Positions 15,555-23,170 of a DNA stretch of 64,000 nucleotides are shown here, piece after piece. Each line of letters starts with the position of its first letter. Position 1 is the stretch's first letter. The notes beneath the pieces are model-generated. The model saw nothing but the letters and a program-made list of their open reading frames with translations. It was not told the origin of the DNA and did not search any database. Source of the DNA: Asaia sp037151935 (lineage in GTDB: Bacteria; Pseudomonadota; Alphaproteobacteria; Acetobacterales; Acetobacteraceae); the NCBI RefSeq assembly GCF_051628905.1, contig NZ_CP157575.1, forward strand, positions 310,001 through 374,000, read 5' to 3'. A program made the position numbers and the translations under genes.

Positions 15555-15841
15555 GGCTCTCGCCGCGTTCAGTCTACAATTTATTCGGCAAGTCTTATGT
15601 GAATTAGAGGACGGATCTGTAGATGAAAGCAGGCATGATTATTGAAAGTCGCTTTCCCCGGCATGCCTAACGTTCGCGCACTCATCATGCTATCTTAGTC
15701 AAGCGTAGCGACCGTGAATAATTTAGCGAGATATTATAAACTTCCAACTTGCCGCCGCACCTCTTGTCGGCTCACTCGGCATAGAGGTGGACCCTTCCCT
15801 TCGGACGGTTTTCGGGCGTGATAAGCTATAACCAGTCGTTG
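15555..15841. other. Intergenic stretch, prophage/IS junction
   Basis: No gene is supported. It lies between lysis copy B and the IS3-family remnant. It is AT-richer than its flanks and may contain the prophage or IS end, but no attachment-site duplication could be found by eye. Confidence 0.4.
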
Positions 15842-16500
15842 TCATGCTGCCTGTTTTACGGCATTGCTGCTGACCACTGGGTCCGGGATTAACCTCGGAC
15901 CCAGTGGTGGCGGTTCTTCATGATACGCCTCATCGGGCGTTCGACCAGCCAAAGCGGAATGAGACCGCTTTCCGTTGTGATGACTGATCCATGCCGTAAG
16001 GCCGGTCCGCAGTTCCGATCCGGTCTCAAAAGCGTGCATATAGGCGCATTCCTGTTTCTGCGACTGCCACAGGCGCTCGATAAACACGTTGTCGAGCGAA
16101 GGTCCGCGCTCGTCCATGCTGATGCGGATCTGGTGCGTCTCCAGCACTTCCGTGAACCGGAGTGTCGTGAATTGCGAACCTTGATCCGTATTGAAAATCT
16201 CAGCCACACCACAGCGCATCTGGACCAAACGGAGAGCCTTGATACAGAACTCCGTATCAATCGTGTTCGACAGCTGCCAAGATAACACTTTGAGCGTGAC
16301 GCAGTCTCTGAAGGCAAGCAGATGGAGAAACCCTTCCCGCATCGGGATGTGGGTGATTTCCGAGGCCCAGACCCGATTAGGGCATCGATCACCACATCCC
16401 GCAGTAGATACGGATATTTCCTATGCGCCGGGTGCAGAATGGTCGTGCGTGGCTTCTGATAGACCGCCCGCACCCTATCCTTGCCATGAGCCGACGGCCC
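15842..16500 (-). pseudogene. IS3-family transposase OrfB remnant
   Basis: The minus strand reads as the integrase-core part of an IS3 OrfB: first VYQKPRTTILHPAHRKYPYL in one frame, then after a one-base deletion near 16381-16390 the sequence VWASEITHIPMREGFLHLL in another. Conserved DDE-region blocks follow (FNTDQGSQFT, DERGPSLDNVFIERLWQS). The 5' part with the OrfA coding region is missing. It marks an old insertion at the edge of the prophage region. The outer end at about 16500 is approximate. Confidence 0.8.
15873..15908. repeat. 13-bp perfect palindrome in the transposase 3' end
   Basis: ACCACTGGGTCCG (15873-15885) and CGGACCCAGTGGT (15896-15908), with a 10-base loop. It lies inside the last codons of the IS3 OrfB remnant and could be a terminator or an IS-end structure. 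Confidence 0.6.
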
Positions 16501-16816
16501 GTTTGCGCCCTACACCATGGCCGGGCCTACGAAGATACCCCGTCACCTATATTATGATGCTCAAACAAGCTGTAATGCCACTATCGTTAGTCACACCCGA
16601 ATGATCAGTTTTCTGGACATAGCGGTCTGGCGTCAATCCAACTGGTACATCGCTTTACTTTCTGCCCTACGCGATATTGAAGCCGAATGAGGAACGAAAA
16701 TAGCCCTCAGATGCAAAAGTGCTCGGGTCTGCAGGGTAAGGTTCAGACCCTATCTATTTGACAGTCAAAGTCCATCTGCCTGATGGCGATCGCCCTGCGA
16801 CCAAATGCGTCGATGG
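16501..16816. other. Intergenic stretch, no gene seen
   Basis: No coding frame is supported. A weak inverted repeat GGGTCTG/CAGACCC at about 16725-16750 could terminate the leftward SDR operon, whose last gene ends at 16817. Confidence 0.35.
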
Positions 16817-17773
16817 CTATGCGCGATTGACGCTATCGCCTTGACACTGATCGTTTACCTCTCGACACTCATAATACCAAGGGTTGACACGGGTCTTGAG
16901 CGACAAGAGCTCTTTTGCCTTCAGATTGGATGAGCCCGAAAGTTCATTGTGATAGTAAAGAGCTTCTGCTCCGTATTTCTCAATGGTCTGCGACGCGTCG
17001 ATTGACTGAGGAGGCGGACCTTCAAGCCATCTTGCGAAAGCGGAAAGAAACGCTGCGGCCTTCACCGGCTGGTCATCGACGATATTATAGACGCCAGCGG
17101 GCGCTGAGAGCGCGGCTATCGTCGCATCTGCGGCATCCTCGACATGGATGAATGAGAATGTGCCGTGCCCTTTGCCAAAAATCGGGCATTGACCGTCCCT
17201 GACGCGATCACTGAAAGGGCCTTCATTCCAATACCATGTGCCGGGGCCATAAAAGAAGCCGTAGCGCAGGGCAACGGTCTCAAGAGAGGCTGAGGTCAGC
17301 ACACGCCGCTCTAACTCAGCGTACATTCGAGAGCTCTGGCCGATATGTCCTGGCGCCTGAGTGCGCAGATCTGAGTGCTCTGTCGCCAGTTGGCCCTCTC
17401 CATTGAGGTAGAAGCCCGAGGATTGCTGTATATAGCGTCTGACTCCATGGGCCTGAGTTGCTGCGAACAGATTTCCCCCGCCCTCGAGGCGCAATTTGCG
17501 GTCAAACGGCAGACGGTCGGGCATTTCAGACGGATCGGATGGCAATGAGGTGAGCTGGTCGATAACATAGTGAGGCCGCGATCGGCTCAGTGCGTCGAAA
17601 ACACTCTCGCGATCCAGAGCGTTACCGATAACCGGCTTGCCCCCCAGGCTCTCAATGTATTCAGCACTTTCGGGCTTGTTTGCTAAGCCGTAAGTTTCAT
17701 AGCCAGAGGCGACGAGACGCCGCATAAGGGGACGACCCAGCGCGCCGCTTGCTCCTGCAACAAAAACTCTCAT
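16817..17773 (-). CDS. NAD(P)-binding epimerase/dehydratase-like SDR
   Basis: 318 residues from ATG 17771-17773. The N-terminus has the Rossmann motif VAGASGALG of extended or atypical SDRs. Other blocks are a Ser-rich strand (YIQQSSGFYLNG), RMYAELERRVL at the usual active-site position, RYGFFYGPG, and FIHVEDAADATIAAL, typical of NAD-dependent epimerase/dehydratases. The catalytic YxxxK is not intact: the Tyr of RMYAELE is followed by Glu rather than Lys, so it may be a regulatory or atypical member. It is the last gene of a three-gene operon with the Rrf2 regulator and cupin, 12 bases after the cupin. Confidence 0.75.
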   Translation of the reverse strand: MRVFVAGASGALGRPLMRRLVASGYETYGLANKPESAEYIESLGGKPVIGNALDRESVFDALSRSRPHYVIDQLTSLPSDPSEMPDRLPFDRKLRLEGGGNLFAATQAHGVRRYIQQSSGFYLNGEGQLATEHSDLRTQAPGHIGQSSRMYAELERRVLTSASLETVALRYGFFYGPGTWYWNEGPFSDRVRDGQCPIFGKGHGTFSFIHVEDAADATIAALSAPAGVYNIVDDQPVKAAAFLSAFARWLEGPPPQSIDASQTIEKYGAEALYYHNELSGSSNLKAKELLSLKTRVNPWYYECREVNDQCQGDSVNRA

Positions 17774-17785
17774 AATGCAGGTTCC

Positions 17786-18178
17786 TCAGCGGCTAGCAGG
17801 TAGGACGAAGGGCGTAGCGCTATCCTTGACGAAAAAAGCCAGAAACTTGGCAGGTTCGGTCTGGCTGGCATTACGACCGACAAGATGTACGTCGTCTGGT
17901 CCTTCGAAAAAGACCTGTCCTTTGCCCAGCGTCACCTGTTTCTGACCGCGAACCTGCATGACGACCTTGCCTTCAAGTACGTAAACAAAAACGGACGCAT
18001 TGTGGCGATGGATCGGATCACTGCCACCGGGCGGGTAATCGACAACGAGCATCGCGCCAGCCTTGCCGGGAATGCCGGCAAGCTCATGCGACATGAGAGG
18101 TGTCACCTTGGTTTCGGCCAGAGCGGACGATCCGGACACTAAAAGCAGGGTCGCAGCAGCATAGAGAAATTTATTCAT
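17786..18178 (-). CDS. Exported cupin-domain protein
   Basis: 130 residues from ATG 18176-18178, preceded by a strong GGAGG. A signal peptide (FLYAAATLLLVSGSSALA) is followed by one cupin: PPGGSDPIHRHNASVFVYVL with the metal-binding HxHN motif, EGKVVMQV, then VFFEGPDDVHLVGRN with the second-motif His. Many such proteins are small periplasmic barrels of unknown activity. The start overlaps the end of the Rrf2 gene, giving translational coupling, so expression probably follows the same signal. The substrate is unknown. Confidence 0.8.
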   Translation of the reverse strand: MNKFLYAAATLLLVSGSSALAETKVTPLMSHELAGIPGKAGAMLVVDYPPGGSDPIHRHNASVFVYVLEGKVVMQVRGQKQVTLGKGQVFFEGPDDVHLVGRNASQTEPAKFLAFFVKDSATPFVLPASR

Positions 18179-18749
18179 GGTAGCCTCCAGATATTGTTTT
18201 TTTTTCACGTGACTTGTTTTTTCTTACTGCGCCGACGCGCCGTGTTTTCAGGCGCTGTTCAAACCATGATTGCGCTTCGTCGATGAATTGCGGCGGCGCT
18301 TTATCGCGAACCAACCCAGCCTGATCGGCAAGTGTGGTCTGGGCTAGTTCATGCCTCATGGCTTGTTCGGCTCGCAGCATGGCAGCATGGATGCCGCAAA
18401 CTCCCTGGGTTGCCCAACGTGGAGGGGCGTCCGAAAAAAGTGCGCAGCGCCCGCGGATTTCCTGACAATTGAAGAGATTCTTGCGCCCTTCGATTGCATC
18501 CACCACGGAGAGAATGCTGATTTCATGAGCTGGCCTCGCGAGGCTGTACCCGCCCCGCAAGCCATCCGAGGCAATGACGATGCCGGCTTTTTCGAGCTTG
18601 GGCATGAGCTTTGCCATGAATGCTCCAGGAATGTCCTGCAGCTCGGCTAGGTCGAGACTGCTGACAGGATCGGTATTCTCGACAAGCCAGATCAGGCTGT
18701 GAAGAACATATTCGGTGCTTGCGCCATACAATGCCATAACGCGGATCAT
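18171..18749 (-). CDS. Rrf2 family transcriptional regulator
   Basis: 192 residues if started at the ATG at 18747-18749; a TTG at 18773 would add eight. The winged-helix region (LDLAELQDIPGAFMAKLMPK then LEKAGIVIASDGLRGGYSLA) is typical of Rrf2. The cysteines FNCQEIRGRCALF (CxxxxxC) and GVCGIHAAM match the three-Cys arrangement that binds an iron-sulfur cluster in NsrR/IscR-type members, so it likely senses nitric oxide, redox or iron status. It overlaps the cupin start by 8 bases and probably controls this operon. The C-terminal 30 residues are basic and unusual. Confidence 0.85.
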   Translation of the reverse strand: MIRVMALYGASTEYVLHSLIWLVENTDPVSSLDLAELQDIPGAFMAKLMPKLEKAGIVIASDGLRGGYSLARPAHEISILSVVDAIEGRKNLFNCQEIRGRCALFSDAPPRWATQGVCGIHAAMLRAEQAMRHELAQTTLADQAGLVRDKAPPQFIDEAQSWFEQRLKTRRVGAVRKNKSREKKTISGGYHE

Positions 18750-18773
18750 ATTTATCCGCGTTTCGATTCGCAA

Positions 18774-19302
18774 GCCCTTTTATCGTAAGCACCTGCCTAC
18801 GTGGAAACTAATCGCAGCGCCCGTAGTGAGCGGTAAAACCCCTGTTAAGATGGAGTCTTAATGATGTTCACTTAGAGCTTGGGTTTGGCTCTTCGAACCT
18901 GAAGGAGGATCTCGGAGCGCCTTGGCCCGAGGCGCGCGACAAAGCAAGGCTGCGCTACCAGCTTCACCGCGTTTACTTGAGAATGGCCTGAACGAGTCCT
19001 GTCACAACCCGCTCGATCAGCCTCGGGCCCATGAGGAATGGAGTGGGCCGGGCCGGAGGAACCGGTTGGCCATGACCGATCGGCAGACATCATCGACAGC
19101 ACCGTGGCTCGCGCCCATCACTGCGCAGTCGGGATGAAAAGAGGCGGGCCCGACCTGGCCGCTCGACCGATCGCGCGGCGGCTTCTCTATCAGGCTCTAC
19201 GCCGGTTGCCACGCGCGGCTTCCCAGTCGCCTTCGTCCTTTCCCTGAACAGATCCGCGATCAGCCGGGATTTGGCTCGCTGTTTCGAGCGTTAGCCGGTC
19301 GT
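18774..19302. other. Intergenic stretch without recognisable gene
   Basis: About 530 bases between the Rrf2 gene and an IS5 remnant. Several short open frames exist on both strands but none has a recognisable family or good start. It is GC-rich, so random openness is expected, and it probably contains decayed mobile DNA. Confidence 0.4.
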
Positions 19303-19590
19303 CTAGACAAATTTCTTGCGGATCGCTGCTGCGGCGCTGACCAAATCCGGGCCGACATCCAATACACTGGCGCTCGTTCGGTGATCCCCGCCGGACGAGG
19401 CAGACGATCCCCCACCAATCACAACCTCCACGCTTACAATTAGCACAACTGCATCAAGCGCATGTTCGCTAAACTCAAGAACTGGCGGCGTTTCGCAACT
19501 CGATATAACAAGACCGCACAATCCTGCCTCAGCTTCGTCTCTATTGCTTCAGCTTTTCTCAAAATCAACTTTATCTACGAACGCTGGTTT
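19303..19590 (+). pseudogene. IS5-family transposase remnant (C-terminal part)
   Basis: Reading one frame gives FLADRCCGADQIRADIQ, GARSVIPAGRGRRSP, then after an in-frame TAG the conserved tail CIKRMFAKLKNWRRFATRYN and FLSFVSIASA-like residues. This is the last third of a DDE transposase of the IS5 family, including the YxxxR-type E region, without the N-terminus or inverted repeats. It belongs to a different IS from the two other IS5-type elements here. Confidence 0.75.
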
Positions 19591-19821
19591 CTAATTTATG
19601 TGACTTTCGCCGATGAACTGATAAGGCTGAATTCGTTCTCAGGCTTGGCGGCGCTATCGGGCTGATGCTCGATGCATTCACGAATCTTGCATTGGTTCGT
19701 AGCGAAATTTTAAGAGATCAATCCCGGTATTAATGACAACGCCTTCGACGCGCCTGACCTTGGCACGACCCGTGTGAGAAACACGGCCGAGCGGGTGACG
19801 TTGTCTTGTATTTTCAACAGA

Positions 19822-19870
19822 CGACTTGCGACTTGCGACTTGCGACTTGCGACTTGCGACTTGCGACTTG
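19822..19870 (+). repeat. (CGACTTG)7 tandem repeat
   Basis: Seven perfect, contiguous copies of the heptamer CGACTTG, 49 bases. It lies 134 bases before the intact IS at 20004. No convincing gene contains it: the minus-strand frame through it gives a SQVASRK repeat only because three heptamers make seven codons. Confidence 0.95.
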
Positions 19871-20000
19871 GCGTTACGGCCAATCGCGATCGAACACAAA
19901 AGCTATTCGGCTGAAATTGACTGAAAGAATTTATTACCTGAATAAACAGGCCGCTCGGACGCAAAGGAGCGAAAACCTAAGCGAAATTAGTCTGCGCACC

Positions 20001-20889
20001 TAAGAGCCTGTTTGGAAACTCAAGGAAGTGTGATTCGAGCTCTGGATGTGGACGCCGGAGCAGAGAGGCCGCATGGCCAGGATTACCCGCAAGACGAAGC
20101 GCTATCCGTCTGACATGACGGACGAGGAATGGGCGCGGATTGCGCCCCTGATGCCCGAACCGGGACGCACCGGGCGTCCGCGCGAGATCGAGTTTCGCGA
20201 GGTGATCAACGCGGTGCGTTACCTGGTTCGATCCGGCTGCGGCTGGCGGATGCTGCCGATCCATTTCGGGCATTGGCGTATGGTCTATGGCTGGTTCAGG
20301 GAATTAGCGCGGCGGTTTCTGTTCCAGACCATTCATGACGTGGAACTAATGCTCGACCGGGAGCGGGTGGGTCGTGAAGCGAGCCCGTCGGCCGGGGGCA
20401 TCGACAGCCAGAGCATCAAGGCGCCGCACGCGAAAACAAGAGGTTACGACGCTGGAAAGAAGATTGTCGGGCGCAAGCGGCATATCGCCGTGGATACGGA
20501 CGGACGCCTGCTGATGGTCAACCTGACGCCGGCGGACATCTCCGACAGCGCGGGCGCGCAGATGATCCTGGATGCGATCCGCAAGCGCTGGCCCTGGGTG
20601 AAGCACCTGTTCGCCGACGGTGCCTACGACCGGCTCCAGCTGATGGACAAGGCGGCCTATCTGGATTTCGTCGTCGAGATCATCCGGCGCCGGGACGGAG
20701 CGAAGGGCTTCGAGGTTCTTCCCCGTCGATGGGTCGTGGAGCGGACCTCTGGCTGGATGACCCGCTGGCGACGTCTCGTGCGTGACTATGAGCGTCGTAT
20801 CGATGTTTCACAGGCCATGATCCTCGTCGCCATGGGCGCCAATCTCATCCGTCGCAACGCTCACCCGTGACTTTCCAAACAGGCTCTAA
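20001..20889 (+). mobile_element. Intact IS5-family insertion sequence (883 bp) with TAA target duplication
   Basis: The element spans 20004-20886. Terminal inverted repeats begin GAGCCTGTTTGGAAA on both sides, with a C/G difference after that and then TCA. TAA occurs directly outside each end (20001-20003 and 20887-20889), the 3-bp duplication expected for this IS5 group. One full transposase gene fills it. It is probably active or recently so. Confidence 0.92.
20046..20870 (+). CDS. IS5 family transposase
   Basis: 274 residues (265 if started at ATG 20073), uninterrupted. The N-terminal domain has YPSDMTDEEWARIAPLMPE and NAVRYLVRSGCGWRMLP. The DDE catalytic core is visible: D in GIDSQSIKAPHAKTRGYD, D in LFADGAYDR, and E in VVERTSGWMTRWRRLVRDYE. 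It catalyses cut-and-paste movement of the surrounding 883-bp element. Both start and stop lie inside the inverted repeats. Confidence 0.95.
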   Translation: MWTPEQRGRMARITRKTKRYPSDMTDEEWARIAPLMPEPGRTGRPREIEFREVINAVRYLVRSGCGWRMLPIHFGHWRMVYGWFRELARRFLFQTIHDVELMLDRERVGREASPSAGGIDSQSIKAPHAKTRGYDAGKKIVGRKRHIAVDTDGRLLMVNLTPADISDSAGAQMILDAIRKRWPWVKHLFADGAYDRLQLMDKAAYLDFVVEIIRRRDGAKGFEVLPRRWVVERTSGWMTRWRRLVRDYERRIDVSQAMILVAMGANLIRRNAHP

Positions 20890-20927
20890 GGCTTGCGAGC
20901 GTCTGTAGCGTGTAGGAACCGAGTTTT

Positions 20928-22058
20928 TCAGGTTGGGGTCCGCGAGGGCGCATGCAGACACACGCGCGTAATTTCTGCAGGACAACCTAGACGCAAGGCA
21001 AAACCGGGCCAGAGACCCGTGCCATTGCTCACATAGAGCGTCATGCCGCCCAGTTGATAACGGCCTGAGACGAAGCCCCGATTGGCGCGTGCCACAAGGC
21101 GGTCCAGCCCCCTGATCATACCACCATGGGTATGACCGGAGAGCTGAAGGCCGATACCGCGCGTCGCGGCCTTTCGTGCATTGCCGGGTTGGTGGTCAAG
21201 CAACACGACAGGAGCGTTAGGCGGGCATCCCTCCAATGCAGATTCAAGATCTGGGACAGGCTCGTTGTGACGGCCCGCAGCCATGTCCGTCACACCCGCG
21301 ATAACCAGCGCTGCGTCATCGCGTCTGACAACGATATGACGATTTAAAAGCATATCGAAACCAAGCGTTCCGAGCGCTTCCATCCACTCCTTGTAATCGA
21401 AAATATATTCGTGATTGCCTGGAATGGCGTAAACGCCGTCACGGGCCGTCAGACCTGAAAGCGGTATGATATCTTCATGTCGCATCGACACGGATCCATC
21501 AATGAAGTCGCCTGTTACAACGATTACGTCTGCCTTGGCTGCATTGGCTCTGGCGACGACAGCGGATACCCAGCTTGAAGGGAAGAGCGTTGTGATGTGC
21601 AGATCGCTGAGCTGAAGCAGTGTGAAGCCGTTGAACGCTGGGGAAAGCCCTGGCAAAGTTACGGCTATATCGCGTATGGGCGGCACGATCAGCGCGTTGC
21701 GGACGCCCCACGCCGAAAGCGAAGCTGCTACGCCTCCAATCGCAATCCGTGCCTCAGTACCGATCTGTACGGGGTGCCAGAAAATCAGGGCAATCAGCAC
21801 GGCCGCCAGATCGACAACCAGTTGCAACACTGTGAGGAAGAGCAGCGCGCCGAACGCCCAGTTAAAGAGAATTACCAAAGGTCTTGGCATCTCTGGCACC
21901 AACACGGAACCGGAAGAGAGACGACACCATTGATGATAGAGAGCCGCAACGATGATTAGCAGCGACGACATCAGCCGTATCGGTAATGATAATGGTAACG
22001 GCCAGAGCCAATTTGCGATAACGACGAGAAAGAACGTACCAAAAATGACAAGGCGCAA
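20928..22058 (-). CDS. Membrane-anchored metallophosphoesterase
   Basis: 376 residues. Four membrane segments occupy the first 130 residues. The cytoplasmic or periplasmic domain then carries all calcineurin-type motifs: LLQLSDLHIT (DxH), VVTGDFIDG (GDxxD), AIPGNHEY (GNHE), LLDHQP and LSGHTHGG. This is the YkuE/YaeI-like family; YaeI acts on UDP-2,3-diacylglucosamine, others on different phosphodiesters, so the substrate is unassigned. It stands alone between an IS element and the cellulose operon and reads leftward. Confidence 0.88.
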   Translation of the reverse strand: MRLVIFGTFFLVVIANWLWPLPLSLPIRLMSSLLIIVAALYHQWCRLSSGSVLVPEMPRPLVILFNWAFGALLFLTVLQLVVDLAAVLIALIFWHPVQIGTEARIAIGGVAASLSAWGVRNALIVPPIRDIAVTLPGLSPAFNGFTLLQLSDLHITTLFPSSWVSAVVARANAAKADVIVVTGDFIDGSVSMRHEDIIPLSGLTARDGVYAIPGNHEYIFDYKEWMEALGTLGFDMLLNRHIVVRRDDAALVIAGVTDMAAGRHNEPVPDLESALEGCPPNAPVVLLDHQPGNARKAATRGIGLQLSGHTHGGMIRGLDRLVARANRGFVSGRYQLGGMTLYVSNGTGLWPGFALRLGCPAEITRVCLHAPSRTPT

Positions 22059-22735
22059 TGCTTCGTTCCCTAAATTTCAAAACAGCCTCCGGCTGCAAAC
22101 ATACAGATTAACCGGAAGTACCGCGCATCCCATCGACCGGTGTTTGCACAGCCGGGTCGCCTATCCAAATTCACTTGTCACCTTAAATCAAAGGGCTTGA
22201 ATAACAACGTTTCACATTATGATTGGAGGTAAGAAAACGCGCCTCGCTCATACGCTTCGGCCTTCCCTCTCAATAAGCCAATCGCGCGCCCGTCTCTCGC
22301 CCTGTCCAAAGAGCGCTCGTACAATTGCCTCAGCAAAGCAGAAAAGAGAATTCGGCGATCAAGCTCCGCTATGGTTCATGTTGGCGCGCCGTCCGTCAAA
22401 AAATGCAAAAAACATCTCCATGCTTTTATGAAATCCGTACGTTGGCAGATAGCGGCATGAGGATCGCGCACTTGCAAATTTGGCATCGGGACCCTGTTTC
22501 GCGTCGCTGATACTACTCACGTGGATTTTAGAACAACGTGAGCAGCTTCTTGACGGCATTCTCCATATTGCACTGGAAAGCGTTTATCGGCGGGAGGGTA
22601 GAAAAACCAATGAGGATATCGCTTGACGAACGCTGGTCCGTGCCGCCGTCGGGCAGCGATCGACGGCCTTTGACATAGGCTTTAGGAACCCAGCGTAGAA
22701 AATCATCGTCCTGTCGGATCTGCCTTCGAGCGGGC
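22059..22735. other. Intergenic stretch downstream of the cellulose operon
   Basis: No complete gene is seen. In Komagataeibacter a GH3 beta-glucosidase gene follows bcsD; none is recognisable here. The right part holds a start-less open frame (22528-22740, minus strand). A weak hairpin CTCACGT/ACGTGAG at 22516-22542 could end bcs transcription. Confidence 0.5.
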
Positions 22736-22740
22736 TTAGC
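22528..22740 (-). other. Start-less open frame after bcsD, possible gene remnant
   Basis: The minus strand is open for 70 codons from just after TAG (22741-22743) to TAA (22528-22530), without ATG, GTG or TTG near its beginning. The residues have protein-like composition (DDFLRWVPKAYVKGRRSLP, DILIGFSTLPPINAFQCN). It overlaps the bcsD stop in another frame. It could be the 3' end of a lost gene; no family is recognised. Confidence 0.3.
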
Positions 22741-23170
22741 CTAAGCTAACATCCTGACCAGCGAGAAAGACAAGCTTGTCGATTGAGGAAAGGTCGTGGT
22801 CGAGATGTAGTCTAACAACTTCCCCGGTTTGCAGGAACCACCCCGTAAACAGCCCAGCGTAGAACGCCGCGAACCACTGACCGGAGGGATTACCGAGCGA
22901 ACCTATACGCAGGGCATGGCTGATCTCAAGAAAGAGATTGCGCTTCTCTTGTGAGAGACGCAGCGCGGCCTGCCCCCATCCCATCATGGACAAGAGGGCA
23001 TTGCATTCGAGTTCGAAGTCTTCGGTCGTTTCACAAGCCGGAAGCGGCAGGCGTGTCGAAACGCGATGGCCGACGCTGTGAAGGAGTGCGTCGCGTTCCT
23101 CCGGTCCTGCCTGGACATCGAGTTCAGTCGCGAGAGCATGTAGAAAAAGAGAATAATCAGGCGCGGTCAT
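22736..23170 (-). CDS. bcsD: Cellulose synthase subunit D (BcsD)
   Basis: 144 residues from the ATG at 23168-23170, which overlaps the bcsC stop (ATGA). It matches the acetic-acid-bacterial BcsD: an initial DYSLFLHALATELD, a middle ECNALLSMMGWGQAALRL, and NPSGQWFAAFYAGLFTGWF. In Komagataeibacter BcsD forms an octameric periplasmic ring that guides glucan chains into crystalline ribbons and interacts with CcpAx. This version is about 12 residues shorter at the C-terminus than the usual 156. Its presence suggests ordered cellulose I production. Confidence 0.85.
   Translation of the reverse strand: MTAPDYSLFLHALATELDVQAGPEERDALLHSVGHRVSTRLPLPACETTEDFELECNALLSMMGWGQAALRLSQEKRNLFLEISHALRIGSLGNPSGQWFAAFYAGLFTGWFLQTGEVVRLHLDHDLSSIDKLVFLAGQDVSLG

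Noticed and set aside
18872..19102. Minus-strand frame of 76 codons before the IS5 relic
   Set aside because: No recognisable domain; probably random openness in GC-rich decayed DNA.
19822..19870. Short CRISPR-like array
   Set aside because: The seven 7-base units are contiguous without spacers, so it is a tandem repeat.
19678..19964. Two minus-strand frames with SQVASRK repeats
   Set aside because: The peptide repeat is produced by the DNA heptamer repeat; no start context or flanking homology.
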